Source: Nymphaea colorata
Lineage: Eukaryota > Streptophyta > Magnoliopsida > Nymphaeales > Nymphaeaceae
DNA length: 64,000 bases
Reading direction: 5' to 3'
Assembly (NCBI RefSeq): GCF_008831285.2
Contig: NC_045144.1
Coordinates: 18,057,716 to 18,121,715, forward strand
Shown here piece after piece: positions 37,269 through 50,600 of this stretch (position 1 is its first letter; each line of letters starts with the position of its first letter). A program made the position numbers and the translations under genes. The notes beneath the pieces were generated by a model. That model saw nothing but the letters and a program-made list of their open reading frames with translations. It did no database searches and was not told where the DNA came from.

Positions 37269-37869
37269 ATATATGAAAAACTCATGGCTAATTTGTTTTT
37301 AATCAAACAACTAATAAAAAAATATGAAGAAAACTATGTTCACTTTTTTTTAACTGAATAATTTTGTTTCTCTTTTTTCTTGTGGAAGGAGTAGAAATGA
37401 GTAAGTGGGTTTGGATATGATTGAAGCAGTTGTGTCTTGTGGAGTGGAGTTTTCATATGTTGGTTGTGACCACAATGAGAGGGATTGATAGGAGTTGGTG
37501 GTACTTGGGGGCCCTTGCTTTTATATATCAAGGGTCATGATAATGATGGGGGAATTAATGGTGCTTGTGTGTTCCATTCATTTGACCTGAATTTTGCTGG
37601 ATAGGACTGACACTCTAACACATGGTAGGGTTCTCCATTCACCATTGGCATCTGGCCGCGCGCTCAATTATGATCACGACACGTGTATGGGGCGAGGCGT
37701 CTAGGGTTAACTCCTAGCTCGCTAATGGAATCTCACGAGTTAAAAACTTGACAACGGGACATATTTTGGAAGTTTTTCCTTTCATGAACTCACATCATGA
37801 GACAAATTTTCCCAGTGACAAAGAAAACCATCCTTGAAGTAATAAACTAATATGTTGAAGGTCCAAAGG

Positions 37870-38040
37870 TTTTTTTTTTTTTAAGAGTAAGTAGTTCATT
37901 TCACCGCCCTTAAAAGAGTCTACTGCATGCTTCGAGATCTTTTACGATATATAGAAAAAGTGCACTGACCACTCTGAGACTCAATCAAATGTAAGTCATT
38001 GTAGAAGATGGACCACCTTGTTGCCCAATACAATGCTTAT
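37870..38040 (-). mobile_element. SINE-like repeat, copy A (diverged)
   Basis: A 13-base T run on the plus strand (37870-37882) would be a poly(A) tail on the minus strand. The rest matches copy B at 41180 in order: GTTCATTTCACCGCCC, TGCATGCTTC, AGATCTTTTA, GACCACT, and GGACCACCTTGTTGCCCAAT. The minus-strand 5' end, ATTGGGCAACAAGGTGGTCC, resembles a Pol III A box. It is more degraded than copy B. Confidence 0.5.
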
Positions 38041-39119
38041 AAAAAGAATAAAAATTAACAATCTTTATGTACAATTACCAGATAATTCAGTCTCCGGCTG
38101 CCCAAGCGAGGGAAAATTTGTCTCGTGATAAACCATGTTTGTTTTACAAATTTCTCTAGCAATTATGTCGTACAACACATGTGACCAACCAGTTGACCAC
38201 ATAGTTTCACAAAATTTATTTATTTACATATTTATTATTATGTTCCTCATTCATTTGCCCAGTGTTCATCACTCGCTTCAAAGGGATCTAAAATTTCTCC
38301 ACTTAGTGTTTCTCGACAAAGAAAAATTTGTCTCTACCGTTGCGTCATCCACAACGTGACATTTTTAGAAAATACTAGACCGCTTAATTTTTTAATAAAT
38401 TCTTCACTGGGGAAACATTTTATACACATATTATTTCTTTTAGCGACACATTTGTCAAACGGTAGTATGTCATGTGCTATTATTTAACTAATTTTTAAAA
38501 TTGTTTTCTCACAAGAAAGCAAACAAATGTTTAAAAATTCATGATTGCGGCACTGCAGTTTTGTCACTATAGCAGGGGCCGGTTTTTCCCTTTTCATTCA
38601 CGCAATCCACAGATAATATAATTTGTTGCTTCTTCCTTGGTAGCTTTCGCTTAGACTTTGTATTCTATCGCAAGGAAAAAGCGTCCAAAGAAAATCTACA
38701 AAGCGGGTTTGCAGAAGGCAGGTAAGCGCATCTAAATGTTTCCAATTATTTAGCAAACGAGTGAAATTTAACAAGGATAATGACACCTTGGACTATATGT
38801 CGCAGCCAAAATTTTTCTTAGAAATAATTAACTGGAATGTGGACAACGGTCGGCCCCTAGACCGTGGCCCTCTCGTGGCTGGTCCATGCCTGATGTGACT
38901 GAAGCGACCAGTCTTGTCTTTACTGACGGCGACTGATTATGTGACGTTCTGACCGCGTTTGCTGCCCTGAGAAAATGTTTGACGGCGTGTTTGTTTGTTT
39001 TTTTCTTTTTTCAGGCATTGGTTATTCGGTGACAACCTATTTAGGTTAAACTTATCCGCAATAACTTTTTTGCTGATAAAATTTTCTTTCATTGGAAAGG
39101 AAAACTAGTCTAATCAGGT

Positions 39120-39650
39120 AGAACTAAAACTTTACTGGATAAATTGGGGTGGATTTATGAAATGTTACATCATAGTGTTTTTATGACTAATCACAATGAA
39201 AAGATAGAACTATAATTTATTCTGGATTAAAAAAAAAATATTGTAACTTTAGCAGTTGTTTGACAATGGAAAATGGAAACAGTAATTATGGTTTGGTAAA
39301 ATTGGAGTAAATTTATGAAGATTCATGAAATTTTATATCATAGTGTTTTTAAGACTATCTACAATGAAAAGGTAGAACTCGAATTTTAACTAAAAAAAGA
39401 ACTTGTAACTTTAGCATTTGTTTGGCAATAGAAACAAAAGTCATGGTTTCGTGAAACTGTGGTAGATTTATGAAACGTTATATCATAGTGTTTTTATGAC
39501 TAATCACGATGAAAAGGTAGAACTGGAATTTTAACTGGATAAAAAAAACTTGTAATTTTAGAAGTTGTTTGACAATAGAAACAGTAATTATGGTTTCGTA
39601 AAACTGGGGTAGATTCATGAAATGTTATATTATAGTGTTTTTTATGAATC
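39120..39650. repeat. Imperfect tandem repeat, about 145-168 bp period, three to four copies
   Basis: The phrase ATCATAGTGTTTTTATGAC and the blocks around it (GAAAAGGTAGAACTGGAATT, TTGTAACTTTAGCAGTTGTT, GGTTTCGTAAAACTGGGGTA) recur at spacings of about 168, 145 and 147 bases, anchored at 39171, 39339, 39484 and 39631. Copies differ by many substitutions. Non-coding. Confidence 0.85.
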
Positions 39651-40236
39651 TTACATAATTTTGGGCTAAATATATAGAATAATACGTTACTATTTTCATT
39701 ATCAAACAACCATTTAAAGTGTGTTTTTATGTTTATAAACAGCATAATTGTAGAATTTTCAGGTTTTCAGAAAAATGGAAGAGGTGCTCAAGTGTTAGAA
39801 AATTATTTTGGAATTCAAGGGTCATTTAAGAATTGAACCGAAATAACTTTCTAGAGAAAAGTTGTTGTCATGGGCCCATAAGGCATCTTTGAATGTGGAT
39901 CTTAAATGCATTGATGTGTCAAAGCACATGACAAAGGATGCACATCCAAAATATATGATTTATAAAACCAATTACAATTGGATTTATGTAAGATCCATAC
40001 TTTATTATTTCAAATAAGTGATAGAGTTAGTAACCTTTTAATGAAGGGCAGTAATTCAAAAAATCTTAGACCCTTCAATTAAATAATATAAAGATTGAGA
40101 AACACTAAGCAAATGATTTAGGAAAGCCAAATATATGAATAATTAGCTGATTGGAGAAAGCCAATATCTAAGTAAATGCTTTTTGTAGAACCCTGTGGAC
40201 AACTATCCATGCAAACACAAGTGTGTCTCTGCCATT

Positions 40237-40437
40237 GTGTTAAGCAGGGGCGGAGCCCAGGAGGGGCCGCATGGGCCCTGGCCCTACCTCAATTTTTTTT
40301 AAATTTACATTACATTTAAAAAATTACACTCATTTTATATAAAAATTTGAATAATGATATTTCGGGCCCAATGAAAATTTAAAAACTTTAATTCAGCCCC
40401 CCTCGTGAAAAATTTTGACTTCGCCCCTGGTGTTAAG
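40237..40437. mobile_element. hAT-type MITE with intact target-site duplication
   Basis: The element is 40245-40429 (185 bp). It begins CAGGGGCGGAGCC and ends GACTTCGCCCCTG, an imperfect 13-base terminal inverted repeat. It is flanked by perfect 8-base direct repeats GTGTTAAG at 40237-40244 and 40430-40437. Terminal CAGGGGC ends and 8-bp duplications are the marks of the hAT superfamily. No transposase, so it is non-autonomous. Confidence 0.85.
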
Positions 40438-41179
40438 GTTTGATGATCCAAATCATACGAGATTTGAGAGAACAATATTTATCATTCACAGATCTCGAAA
40501 TCCTTGTTTGAGGTAATCCAGTGGTCCTCAATATGATAAAATAGCTGGAGACAACACATTCGAGTAAAAATTCACCGCATTTGTTTGGGAAAGTATAGAC
40601 ATATCCCAAAACAAAGTGAATTTTTTCCTGGAGACACCTAATCGCATGAGCCTTTTGCTCATCCCAGACATGCACCCATTCTTCGCTATACTTGAAGCTA
40701 ATTACTTTCACAGCAATTATTATCAGATCACATGCTTCTCTTGTTTGGTTTGTGTTGCACTAGTTTTTCTGCAATGTTGCGATAAATAATCTCGAGGACG
40801 AATGTCATCTTGCCGATTAGTATAACGCGCAAAATTTCACGTTAGTCCATCGCAGAGAAGAAAAAAGAATCCGATGATCTTACCCTGCAATATTGTGGAA
40901 AGATTTCATCTTCTTGGTGCTAATGACATGTGGGGATGCAAATGGATTTGATTTCTTTCATTTTCCTGTACATATTCAACTAATTCTCATGTATATGGTT
41001 CCTAAAGAAATATCTGAATGTATATTGGATCTATTCACAACTCCCATGGAAAATTTTAAGATTTTCAGATCCAAATCCATTTGGATCTGAATCTAAGCCT
41101 AAGCTAATTTAAACTTGTTGTCTCTAAAAGCGAAAGACCACAACTCAGTGACCGAGCTATAATTTTTTTTTATGGATGG

Positions 41180-41383
41180 TTTTTTTTTAATGGTGAGTGG
41201 TTCATTCCACTGCCCCTAAACCCCCTCCTCTGTGGCTGCCCTTTTGGGTTTCATAAAGCATGCTTCAGGACCTTTTATGGTCTAGAGGTAGAGCATACTG
41301 TGATGCGATAGTGGTCACTCCAAAATTCGAATACGAGTTGTTAGAAGAGTTTGACCACCTTGCCGCCCAGTACGCTACCACCC
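41180..41383 (-). mobile_element. SINE-like repeat, copy B
   Basis: Read on the minus strand, the element starts near GGTGGTAGCGTACTGGGCGG, has an A-box-like GGCAAGGTGGTCAA, then a B-box-like GTATTCGAATTTTGG about 20 bases later, and ends in a run of A (plus-strand T run 41180-41188). This is the layout of a tRNA-derived SINE. It aligns along its length with copy A at 37870. No target duplication could be confirmed. Confidence 0.55.
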
Positions 41384-41819
41384 TTAAGGTAAGTGATTTT
41401 AAGTAGAGTGTGAATATTTATTGGGAGAAGACCACTGTTTATAAAAAAGGCCATTTAAAAGAAAATAGAAGTTAAAAAAAAGCTGCAGCCGTCTAAATTA
41501 AAAACGATGAAGGTTTGTTCATCTACTGATAGAAACGTATTGAGTTTTTAACTTTCGTATCAAATATAATTGCTATTTTAAAACATACAGTTGCACTAAG
41601 AATACATATAAAATTAATGCTTCCACCACAATGGCTAGGTTAAGCGAGCAAAGTTCCTATGTCTGAGAATCTTACAAAAAAAGTGCATGATTTTCGGTGA
41701 AATAACAAAACTGTGCACAAGTTAAACAAAAAAAATTCCAGCTAACCTATCTTGTGTAAAACATGTAAGTCTCGTGTTTGAGGCTTGAAATGACAAAAAT
41801 ACTTTTAGGTCCAAGGAGA

Positions 41820-41962
41820 TCCCACATCAATGATAATAAATTTTAAAAAATTTTACTTGTCCTATATAAAAATTTTGAAAATTGATATTTTGGTCTATGT
41901 CAAAATTTAAAAACTTTTAATTCGGTCCCCTCATAAAAAATTTCTGGCTCCGGCCCTAGGAA
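41820..41962. mobile_element. Decayed relative of the 40245 MITE
   Basis: The right two thirds follow the 40245 element block by block: AATTTTAAAAAATTTTAC, TATATAAAAATTTTGAAAAT, GATATTTTGG, CAAAATTTAAAAACTTTTAA, TTCGGTCCCCTC, then the end TTTCTGGCTCCGGCCCTAGG. The left end is not recognisable and no flanking duplication is seen. Confidence 0.6.
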
Positions 41963-44900
41963 GGTCTAACCTCAAAACCACATGGCTCAATCCACGGTGA
42001 TCCGAGATTACCGCACATAGGTTCACGGTAACCAAATACGAGCTTAAACATATAATCAAGTACATTTAAACCCGGATCCAATTACTAGTCCTTGTTTTGT
42101 TGGTAAAATATGTCTAAATGGGTCTGGATTGGGCTGGATATCGATTTAACCCGACTGGTTCACGTCCACACCAACAATGCCGAGGATGCAAATGGGTCCG
42201 AATATGTAATGTAGCTTATCCTAGAAAAGTCCATGTTGTTAAGCAGAGAACGGATCCTTTGACCCCATCTCCAATTTAGTCGGCTGTCCTAAACCCGACC
42301 CATTTAAATCTTACTTCTCAAATGTTATTAGGTTTTGTCATTATTTGCTATATGGATCCTCAGATCCAATTTCTGATTTAGTAATCTATCCCCAATCCGA
42401 CCCGTTTCAAACCTACGGTTGAGTGCCACCGCAGTAAAATAGTACATTTTTCTATCTTTTTGATGCTCTTGTGCACATCAACATTTTAACTCGCGAAAGA
42501 CCATGTGACTCCTTTTATTTTTTTATATATTTGAAAAATCTTTTATTTTTTTATATATTTGACAAATCACATATCTTGTACAAAAGAGAAAAGAAGTAAT
42601 GGGCAGTCACTTTTTTGACTAGAAGCTCTTTCAAACTTTACTTTTGTCCCGATGTTGCAATATATATATATATATATATATGGCCTCTCACAACACATCA
42701 TCTAATGCAATTATGATGCAATGCATTGGGCGGTCGTGATTAGACAAACCTCGAAATGTCGAGAGGATTTCATCTTCTATATATATATATGTAGATGATT
42801 GGTAGATACCTGACCACTTGGGTAAGAAATGAAAACATGACCTCTTCAATTTGTATTAAAAGTGTTTTAAACGAAATATAAACATTATACTCTGTTGATA
42901 AACACTAATTTAATATAATTCATGTTTCATTTTAAGTCTTTTTTTTTTTAAAAAAAAGAAAACTTTCTACTACCAAAAATTTTGATGTTATAGAGCCATT
43001 CATTTTTTATTATTAAATAAACCTTATTTAAGTAAGAAAACGATTGACTTAAAATATGTTTCTCACTAGCCCTTAAGATCATATCTATAATGCTAGATTG
43101 TAAAATAATTATTTTAACTATTAATTTTAATTAATATGGTTTTTTTTCTTTTATCCAAGTGGTCTGGTTTTTACCAATTTTCTTTTACATATATACAAAG
43201 AGAGAGAGAGAGAGAGAGAAATGGCACAATCACCGTCTAAGCTGGCCTTTGAAGTTTGTATAAAACAACAAAGTCATTCAATCGCTGCATTCTAGTCCAT
43301 TTTATTTTGATTTGTTTTGTTTTATTTTGTTTTGTTGCGATTTCATGAACTTTTGTCCCTTGGAAACCTTACATGAGAAATGGCCAAATCAGAACCTGAT
43401 GTATGAAGTACCATATTTCACCATTCTTCATCAATTTTTACAACTTGTTATATATAAATGATAGTTATGATCCACAATTTTCATGTCTGATATGCTTTGA
43501 ATGAGTGAAGGCTTTACCAGTTATCGTGTATTCTTTCTAAGTTTTATTATTATTTTTTTCTTTTTTAAATGCAAAAGCAAAGACTTGGTCAGAAAACATA
43601 TTTGCTCGCTCAAGCACATGAATACTTAGTTTTTGCTTTTTTAATGCGCCAAACTGAAAAAAAGTAGTTTGCTTTTGAAACAACGAAACTTGTTGTAGAG
43701 TTTCTCCCTAAAGCTCCTAAAAATTTAGTGATAATAAAAAATATATATAACTTTTCAATATTAGTGCATATATGCCTATGTTTTTTTCTTCCAAAAACTA
43801 AAAAAGTCCATAAGAAAATGGAAAACAATGGTTTATATTGATTGAATCTAAATTCCAATATAGAAGTTTTCGGATTTGGGTGGTCTTATGATGCAACATT
43901 CATCTCCAGTGTTACACATGCCATTGTTGGTAGTCCAAAAAAGTAACATCAATGAAAACTGAGGACACACCAACAACACGTCATTCAACTCGACCAGTTA
44001 TGCTATGTTTCTCAGAGCAACTCCAATAATGGTGTTTTTTTTTTAAAACTCACATGAATTTCTTATCAAAATAAAAAAAAAAACTGAACATAGTTTCATT
44101 TTATATTTGAATCTTGAATCGAATCCGATTGAGAGTCGGACTCAGCAGTGTTTAATGGACGGAACAATGCAAACTTACTAACTTAGGTGTGTTTAAACAA
44201 TATAAAAAAAGTTGATTGTGTTTCTTGATATTTGCAAGTCTTTAGGTGTATTTTTAAAAATTGATCTGAAAAACAACGCCTACGCAGTCACTCAACTTGG
44301 CTTCATTAATGCGCTTAACTGAAAAAACAAAAGTTGTTACATCCAACAAGGACTTCAATGAAATATGAGAACAACAGCAAAACTAGAGAAATAGTTTTCA
44401 GGGGCATAACATAACTGGTTGGGTCGACAAAGTTAAGGAAAACTCGATTATTAATTTGATTCCTGCAAGTATCACTCTTCTGGATTACAAATGGTGACAG
44501 TGCGGCAATATAATTGACTAATGTACCATGGGTCGGCACAGGTACAAAGGCAGCCCTATACTCTTAGGTGTAGAAGAAAGGATTCAGGGTTTCGACCCTT
44601 CTTTAGACGGCTTTCTTATTCTTATGAATACATACTATGACCCGAGAAAGGGGAGTACCCTTAGAGTTTTATATTGATTAACAATTAACAATGTCTCTCT
44701 CGCCCGAGGGTGTAGTTTCCTCGAGTAGAAAACGAAAAAAAAAAAATTGAGATGTATCAAAAGTTGAATGGTTATGTTAAGTGAAAGTCTGCTTATTGAG
44801 ATGAACTTATGGAGCAGCAAAGCTACATATAAGAATTGCCCACGCCAGCAACAAAATTTTTATTTATGTTTACATATTTTTACATAGATGTATTATAATT

Positions 44901-45730
44901 ATTTATTTATTTATATATGTTGTGTTCTTTTAAAAATTAGAATTTCTACAATAGTACCCCATAACCAAAAAATTTGTGGCTTCGTCACTGATTGAATCAA
45001 ATCCTTTTTATTCGACTCAACGAACATGGATGACATATTTTTTCTACTTTTTTAAAGCTTTACCCAAATTATATTTTTACATTTTGATCTCATTCACATC
45101 CGGCTCTGATTTTGAATTTGATTGTTGCTTCAATCTATTTTATAATCTTGCTTGCCGTGGGATGAGTGCGTTTCATTGCTCCAAATTCATATTGAAGCCT
45201 CTATCTTAAATCGACAACTCTAGCAAACTATAGAATTAAAAGGAGTCGTGCATTTAATATTCGTGTGGACGTTGGTAATGAGGACAAGGATATGAAATCC
45301 CCTCATATGTTTGATTTATGGAGGAATTAAGGGCACTCTCGGGCTATGTTAGTCTGGGATATGATATGTGAGGCGGATCGAAAATCCATATTAGGTGGAA
45401 AATCTATTGCGGAAGCAAACAGTGGATTTCAACGATATAAAAACTATGGATTTATAGTCTGAAGCGAGGAATCGTGCTACATATTCATGGTCTTCAGATC
45501 TCGAAGAATCTGTGGAAGCTTTGAATCTCATATCATAAGTCATCAAACATGGGTTCAACGTATCTCTTATACCATAAAATTTTAAGTTGCAAACATTAAA
45601 AATTAATGTTCTAAATCATATAAAAAAGTCAATTATTGTAAAAAACGAAGGATTTGAAACCTTGAAATGTGAAATTCCAAAATATTATATTAGAAGTAAG
45701 ATTAAAAGTAATCAAACACCCTAAAAAGGT

Positions 45731-47687
45731 TGAGTAGGGAAAGAGAGAAAACCATGACAGGTGACAACCAATTACTTAGGTGGTCAGAGCACGGCCGTGG
45801 CCGACAGGACCAAGGGACCACCGACCGGTCAAGCGAGGACTAAGGAGGTCCGAGGGCGGGCTCGGGCTCGAGCCAAGGATCCGAGGGTCGGCGCGAGTGG
45901 GTCCCGACCCTGGCCGCCTCCCGAGCATCTATATTATCCACAACCCTCTCCGCCTTCCTCTCTCTGAGGTAGGAAGTAGAAAGCGAGGTCGAGGGCAGAC
46001 GACGCCTGGGTTCATTGCCCTCTCTCTCTCTCTCTCACTGGCGCAGGGGATTGGGCTACGGGATCGTCTCTCTGCTGTGAGGGTTCCGGCCTTTTCCGAA
46101 GCTTTTGTTTTTGTAATGGTTTAGCTTTAAAGTGATCGAATTAATTTTCAGTACGTGAGTATAGAATTTTTGGCTTTGTTTTTCCTTTCACTTTGATCTC
46201 GAATAATGAAGTTTATGCTGTGTAGCTGCTGTTTTCTCTTCGTGCCTTTGTTCTTTCGTAGTTGGGCAGCCCTAATTTTGCTGGAGGTAGTGGTTGCTTT
46301 CGAGGTTTTGTTTTTAAACGAGTATGAAACCGTCTAGATTTTATGGTCAAATCATGTATGGTGTACCCTTTTCTCGAACATGCATTTTTGTTTTTTTTTT
46401 TTCTGGAGGGATGGTTAATGTGTTGGAGGAGCTTCAAGGTGTCTTTTTTTTAGACTGAGCTTGTAGCGATAAGACGATTGCAGTTCCAATTGGGGAATTC
46501 TTTAGTGTACTGATGGTAGTTTTATATGGTAAGAGTCGTTAAAAGGATTCCGTTTTGATCATGTCTTTAATGGTGGAATTCTTCTTCTAATTTCTAAGAG
46601 TGTCAACTTTTTCTACTGAGCTTGTCTTCTGTTTCTGAAAATCACGAGATTGCTTTGCAAATTCTTAGTTTTTTTGTAATTTTTGCTATGAAAATGGTAT
46701 AGTGTTTTCATTTTATCATAGTGCAACTTCAATTTTCCCCTTGTTGTGTTTCTGTGAACCTTCGATGGTAACCGCCTCCTGCTTTGGTGGTGTGGAGCTG
46801 TCTTTGTAATATGTTCTCTTTCGAGCCTGTATGTTGAAAGTACCAAAGATTGTTGTCTACAACAAGCTTGTCGCGTCATCGTTCATCACTGCTTAAAGAG
46901 ATTTTTTTTTTGTTAGTAAAAAAAAAAAAAAGTACTGCCCTTTGTCTATTTTTTGTTTAAAAAAAAAAACACATTCTGTTGACTAGTTGCATGTAACTGG
47001 TTTGGAATTCTCTTGATAATTAATGCTGTGATCCTCAGTCAAATTCTTTGTTTCTGATATATTATGTTCTCTATATGCCGTCCTCACGCTAATAGTGGTT
47101 GGTGATGGAAATTGCATGCCATTTTATCTTTTTTAAGCTTATAAGTAGGATGGTTCATTAAGTTGTGGACGGGTATTAAAGTCTGAGAGGGTGTAGGTAA
47201 AGGGGAAAATGTGAACTGGAAAGTTTTCTTTCCTAGGAAAAAGAAGTTGGTTTTACAATAACTTTCACGTATGTCGTCCTGTTCTCGGTTGATGCAAATC
47301 CACCCCACTATTTTGTGATGCCACTCCAGGCAGCTAGTTTGCTTTCACAATAAAGCCACTGACCTTCATATTAATCCTCTTTCCAAGCAATTGGATGTTA
47401 AAGAAACTGATTTATGTCCTTTTGGACTTGTAAGTGAGTATCATGTAAGCTCAAGGCTTATATTTAATGAGTTTTCTTTCTTCGGAGCTTTTACTAAGAT
47501 TTGCCATGCTTGTGATGATAAATGCATGTTAGAGTTGTTATATCATCATCTGCAGCTATCTTTGGCTTTTAATTTTGTTTCATTGCCTCAAAACAATCCA
47601 TCTGCATTCTCATCTTCATCTTCTGATTCATACAGGTGGTTAACTTTCGTCTGTTGGGCTACATAGTCTGTCATTGTTGGCTGCAAT
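45731..47687 (+). promoter_or_regulatory. CLPC promoter, leader exon and probable 5' UTR intron
   Basis: A GC-rich stretch (45770-45970) with a TATA candidate CTATATTAT at 45929-45937 is followed by a CT-rich leader (46018-46036). A good donor TAC|GTGAGT at 46155 and an acceptor CATACAG| at 47635 would define an intron of about 1.48 kb entirely in the 5' leader, leaving 52 bases before the ATG. Donor choice is inferred; GAG|GTAGG at 45969 is an alternative. Confidence 0.45.
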
Positions 47688-50600
47688 ATGGCTGGGGCGA
47701 TTGTGCAGTATTCAATTCTCTCTGCCGGTGTTGGGAGCAAAAATAATGTGCAACCTCAGAAATCTGGAAAATCAAGGAGGCCTGTCAGGATGATGGGAGG
47801 AATACAGGCAAGCAGCCCAGGCTTGCGAGCCTTCAAAGGTTTACGTGGTGCTAACTCTCTGGATATGCTTTTGAAAACTGGCAAAGATTTTCATGCAACT
47901 GTAGCATCTTCCATTTGTGTTCCACGTGGAAAGGCCAGCAGAGGAGTTGCTGTGGCTATGTTTGAGCGTTTTACTGAAAAAGCTATAAAGGTTATTATGC
48001 TTGCACAAGAAGAAGCAAGACGCCTTGGCCACAACTTTGTTGGTACAGAACAGATTTTGTTAGGTCTTATCGGTGAAGGGACAGGTATTGCAGCCAAAGT
48101 TCTAAAGTCCATGGGTATTAGTCTAAAGGATGCCAGGGTTGAAGTTGAAAAAATTATTGGAAGAGGCAGTGGCTTTGTTGCTGTGGAAATACCATTTACC
48201 CCTCGTGCAAAGCGTGTTCTGGAATTGTCTCTGGAGGAAGCTCGCCAACTTGGTAAGCTAGTAGGTTCTTATTTATTTTGAAGTGAGCTCATTTATAACA
48301 GATGCACTCATATGATATATCATTATTATTGCACAGGTAACCGAATTAAGTTGATTGTCTAATTGCAGGTCATAACTATATTGGATCAGAACACTTACTT
48401 TTAGGATTGCTTCGTGAAGGGGAAGGTGTTGCTGCTCGTGTTCTTGAGAATCTGGGAGCTGATCCCAGCAATATCCGCACTCAGGCAAGGCTGATTGATT
48501 GCCTTTTCACTCTTTTCCACAATTCATGGTTTGTATTTTTCAGTTTTTCCATCTTGGTGGTCACAATTTGTGGCTTCCAGTCAGATGAATTTGAACCTGA
48601 ACACAGTTGTATCATACATGAGTGCTTGTTTCGCCATTTCACATTCACAGTAGATTTTGTAAGAGATGTAAATTTGCACATTCTTGTATAATGAACCCTC
48701 TCACTGGTCACAAACACTTAAAATATTGCATCATATTGAATACATGCTGTCCTGCTTGATGGCCATACTGTATCTCTTTATCATCCTGCAGAACTGTGGC
48801 TTACTCTGCTCATTTATGTGATTCCTCAAATTCCTTCCATCAATAGGTTATTCGTATGGTTGGAGAAAGCACTGAAGCTGTTGGTGCTGGTGTTGGAGGG
48901 GGAAGCAGTGGCCAGAAGATGCCAACGCTGGAGGAGTATGGCACAAATTTGACAAAACTAGCAGAAGAGGTACTTATTTTATGGAGTATTTGCTGGTAAT
49001 TGTGAACTTTCAATAGTTTATCAACATTCATGTGTCAATCACTTACTTTTCAGGGAAAATTAGATCCTGTAGTTGGAAGGCAGGCTCAGATTGAGCGAGT
49101 TACTCAGATACTGGGTCGGCGAACAAAGAACAACCCCTGCCTTATCGGGGAACCAGGTGTTGGAAAGACTGCAATTGCGGAAGGCCTTGCCCAACGAATT
49201 GCAAGTGGAGATGTACCTGAAACCATTGAGGGGAAAAAGGTCAGGCTACTGTTAATCATAAATTAAATGTCAATTAGTTTGCAGCCCAAATGGTGAAAGG
49301 CAAGCTCATGAAATGCTGATTACTGAATAATATAAAGAGGTCCCCTGCTTTAAAGTAGTTGCCTATTGTTGAATTCCTTTTCTGGTTGCATTATCTAGAA
49401 ATGTAGAATTGGCTCTGATCTCGAACTAGCAACGTGCGAAATAAAAGTTGTATTTCAGATATTCATCCTCCCACTTCTGGTTGAAATGCAGGTGATTACC
49501 CTTGATATGGGTCTTCTTGTTGCTGGCACAAAATACCGTGGAGAATTTGAAGAAAGACTGAAGAAGCTGATGGAGGAAATTAAGCAGAGCGATGAGATCA
49601 TTCTTTTCATCGATGAAGTGCATACCCTCATTGGGGCAGGTGCAGCTGAGGGAGCAATAGATGCTGCAAATATTCTCAAACCAGCTCTTGCAAGGGGTGA
49701 ACTTCAGGTGATTTAACTTTAGATAATGTGCAAGTGGCTGTCACATTCGTAATGTGCTTCATGTATTAGTACACCTGTGATTTAACTTCTGATTCTTTAA
49801 GACATGATTGATTCTGTCTCTATGTGCTCTTACGGATAGGGTTTTCTATTAGTGACACCATTTCCTCTTGCATATGCAGTGTATTGGTGCTACAACACTA
49901 GATGAGTATAGGAAACACATTGAGAAAGACCCTGCTCTGGAAAGGCGGTTTCAGCCTGTGAAAGTACCAGAACCAACTGTGGATGAAACAATTCTAATTC
50001 TCAGAGGTCTTCGGGAACGTTACGAGATTCATCATAAACTTCGTTATACTGATGAGGCTCTTGTTGCTGCAGCACAACTTTCACACCAGTACATCAGGTG
50101 GGTGATGGTGAGAGCTTTACCATTAATGTCACGGTAACCTGCCTTAATTTTGTTTCTGGGGTCAACAAAAGCTATCTGCCTTTGTTATTTACAGCTTAGC
50201 AGGTCAGAATTCAGATAACTTCTTCAGAAGTTGGAAAGTTCTTGAGAATACTCCGGATAGTTTTTCAAAGAAAGGTTAAATTACAGACTGTTTCAAAAGG
50301 GGCTTTAGATATGCTGGATGTTAACATAAATTTTGCCTTCATTCCCAAGTTTACTGCTCTAAGCCTCTAACCATGATGTAGTTTTGCATTTTATTCTTCA
50401 TCCGCCATCTTCATCTTTTCCTGACCAACTATGATAAATTGCAGTGATCGTTTCCTTCCTGATAAAGCAATTGACTTGGTTGATGAAGCTGGTTCTCGTG
50501 TCCGGCTTCGCCATGCACAGGTTTAGCTTCTTATCATTTTGTTCTCTTAGTCTTTTTTGCAAAATCTTGACCATCCATCTAATGAAGTGTTTCTGTGTCT

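Larger units (their letters stand above)
34121..37869. other. Intergenic sequence, no gene seen
   Basis: Mostly AT-rich unique sequence. It is broken by a CpG-rich patch (35030-35480) with a CT microsatellite (35203-35230), a diverged tandem duplication (36897-37075), and TA then TTAT microsatellites (37195-37268). I recognise no coding region. Confidence 0.5.
38041..45730. other. Intergenic sequence with small mobile elements, no gene seen
   Basis: AT-rich DNA holding the tandem repeat at 39120, the MITEs at 40237 and 41820, the SINE-like copy at 41180, TA microsatellites at 42660-42680 and 42778-42790, and an AG run at 43198-43219. A further MITE-like end (AAAAAATTTGTGGCTTCGTCACTG) is at 44968-44991. 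No coding region is recognisable. Confidence 0.5.

Noticed and set aside
41270-41350. tRNA-like segment with GGTAGAGCA and TTCGAAT on the plus strand
   Set aside because: It does not fold into a full cloverleaf by eye, and the whole unit recurs at 37870 with a poly(A)-like end on the other strand, so a SINE fits better.
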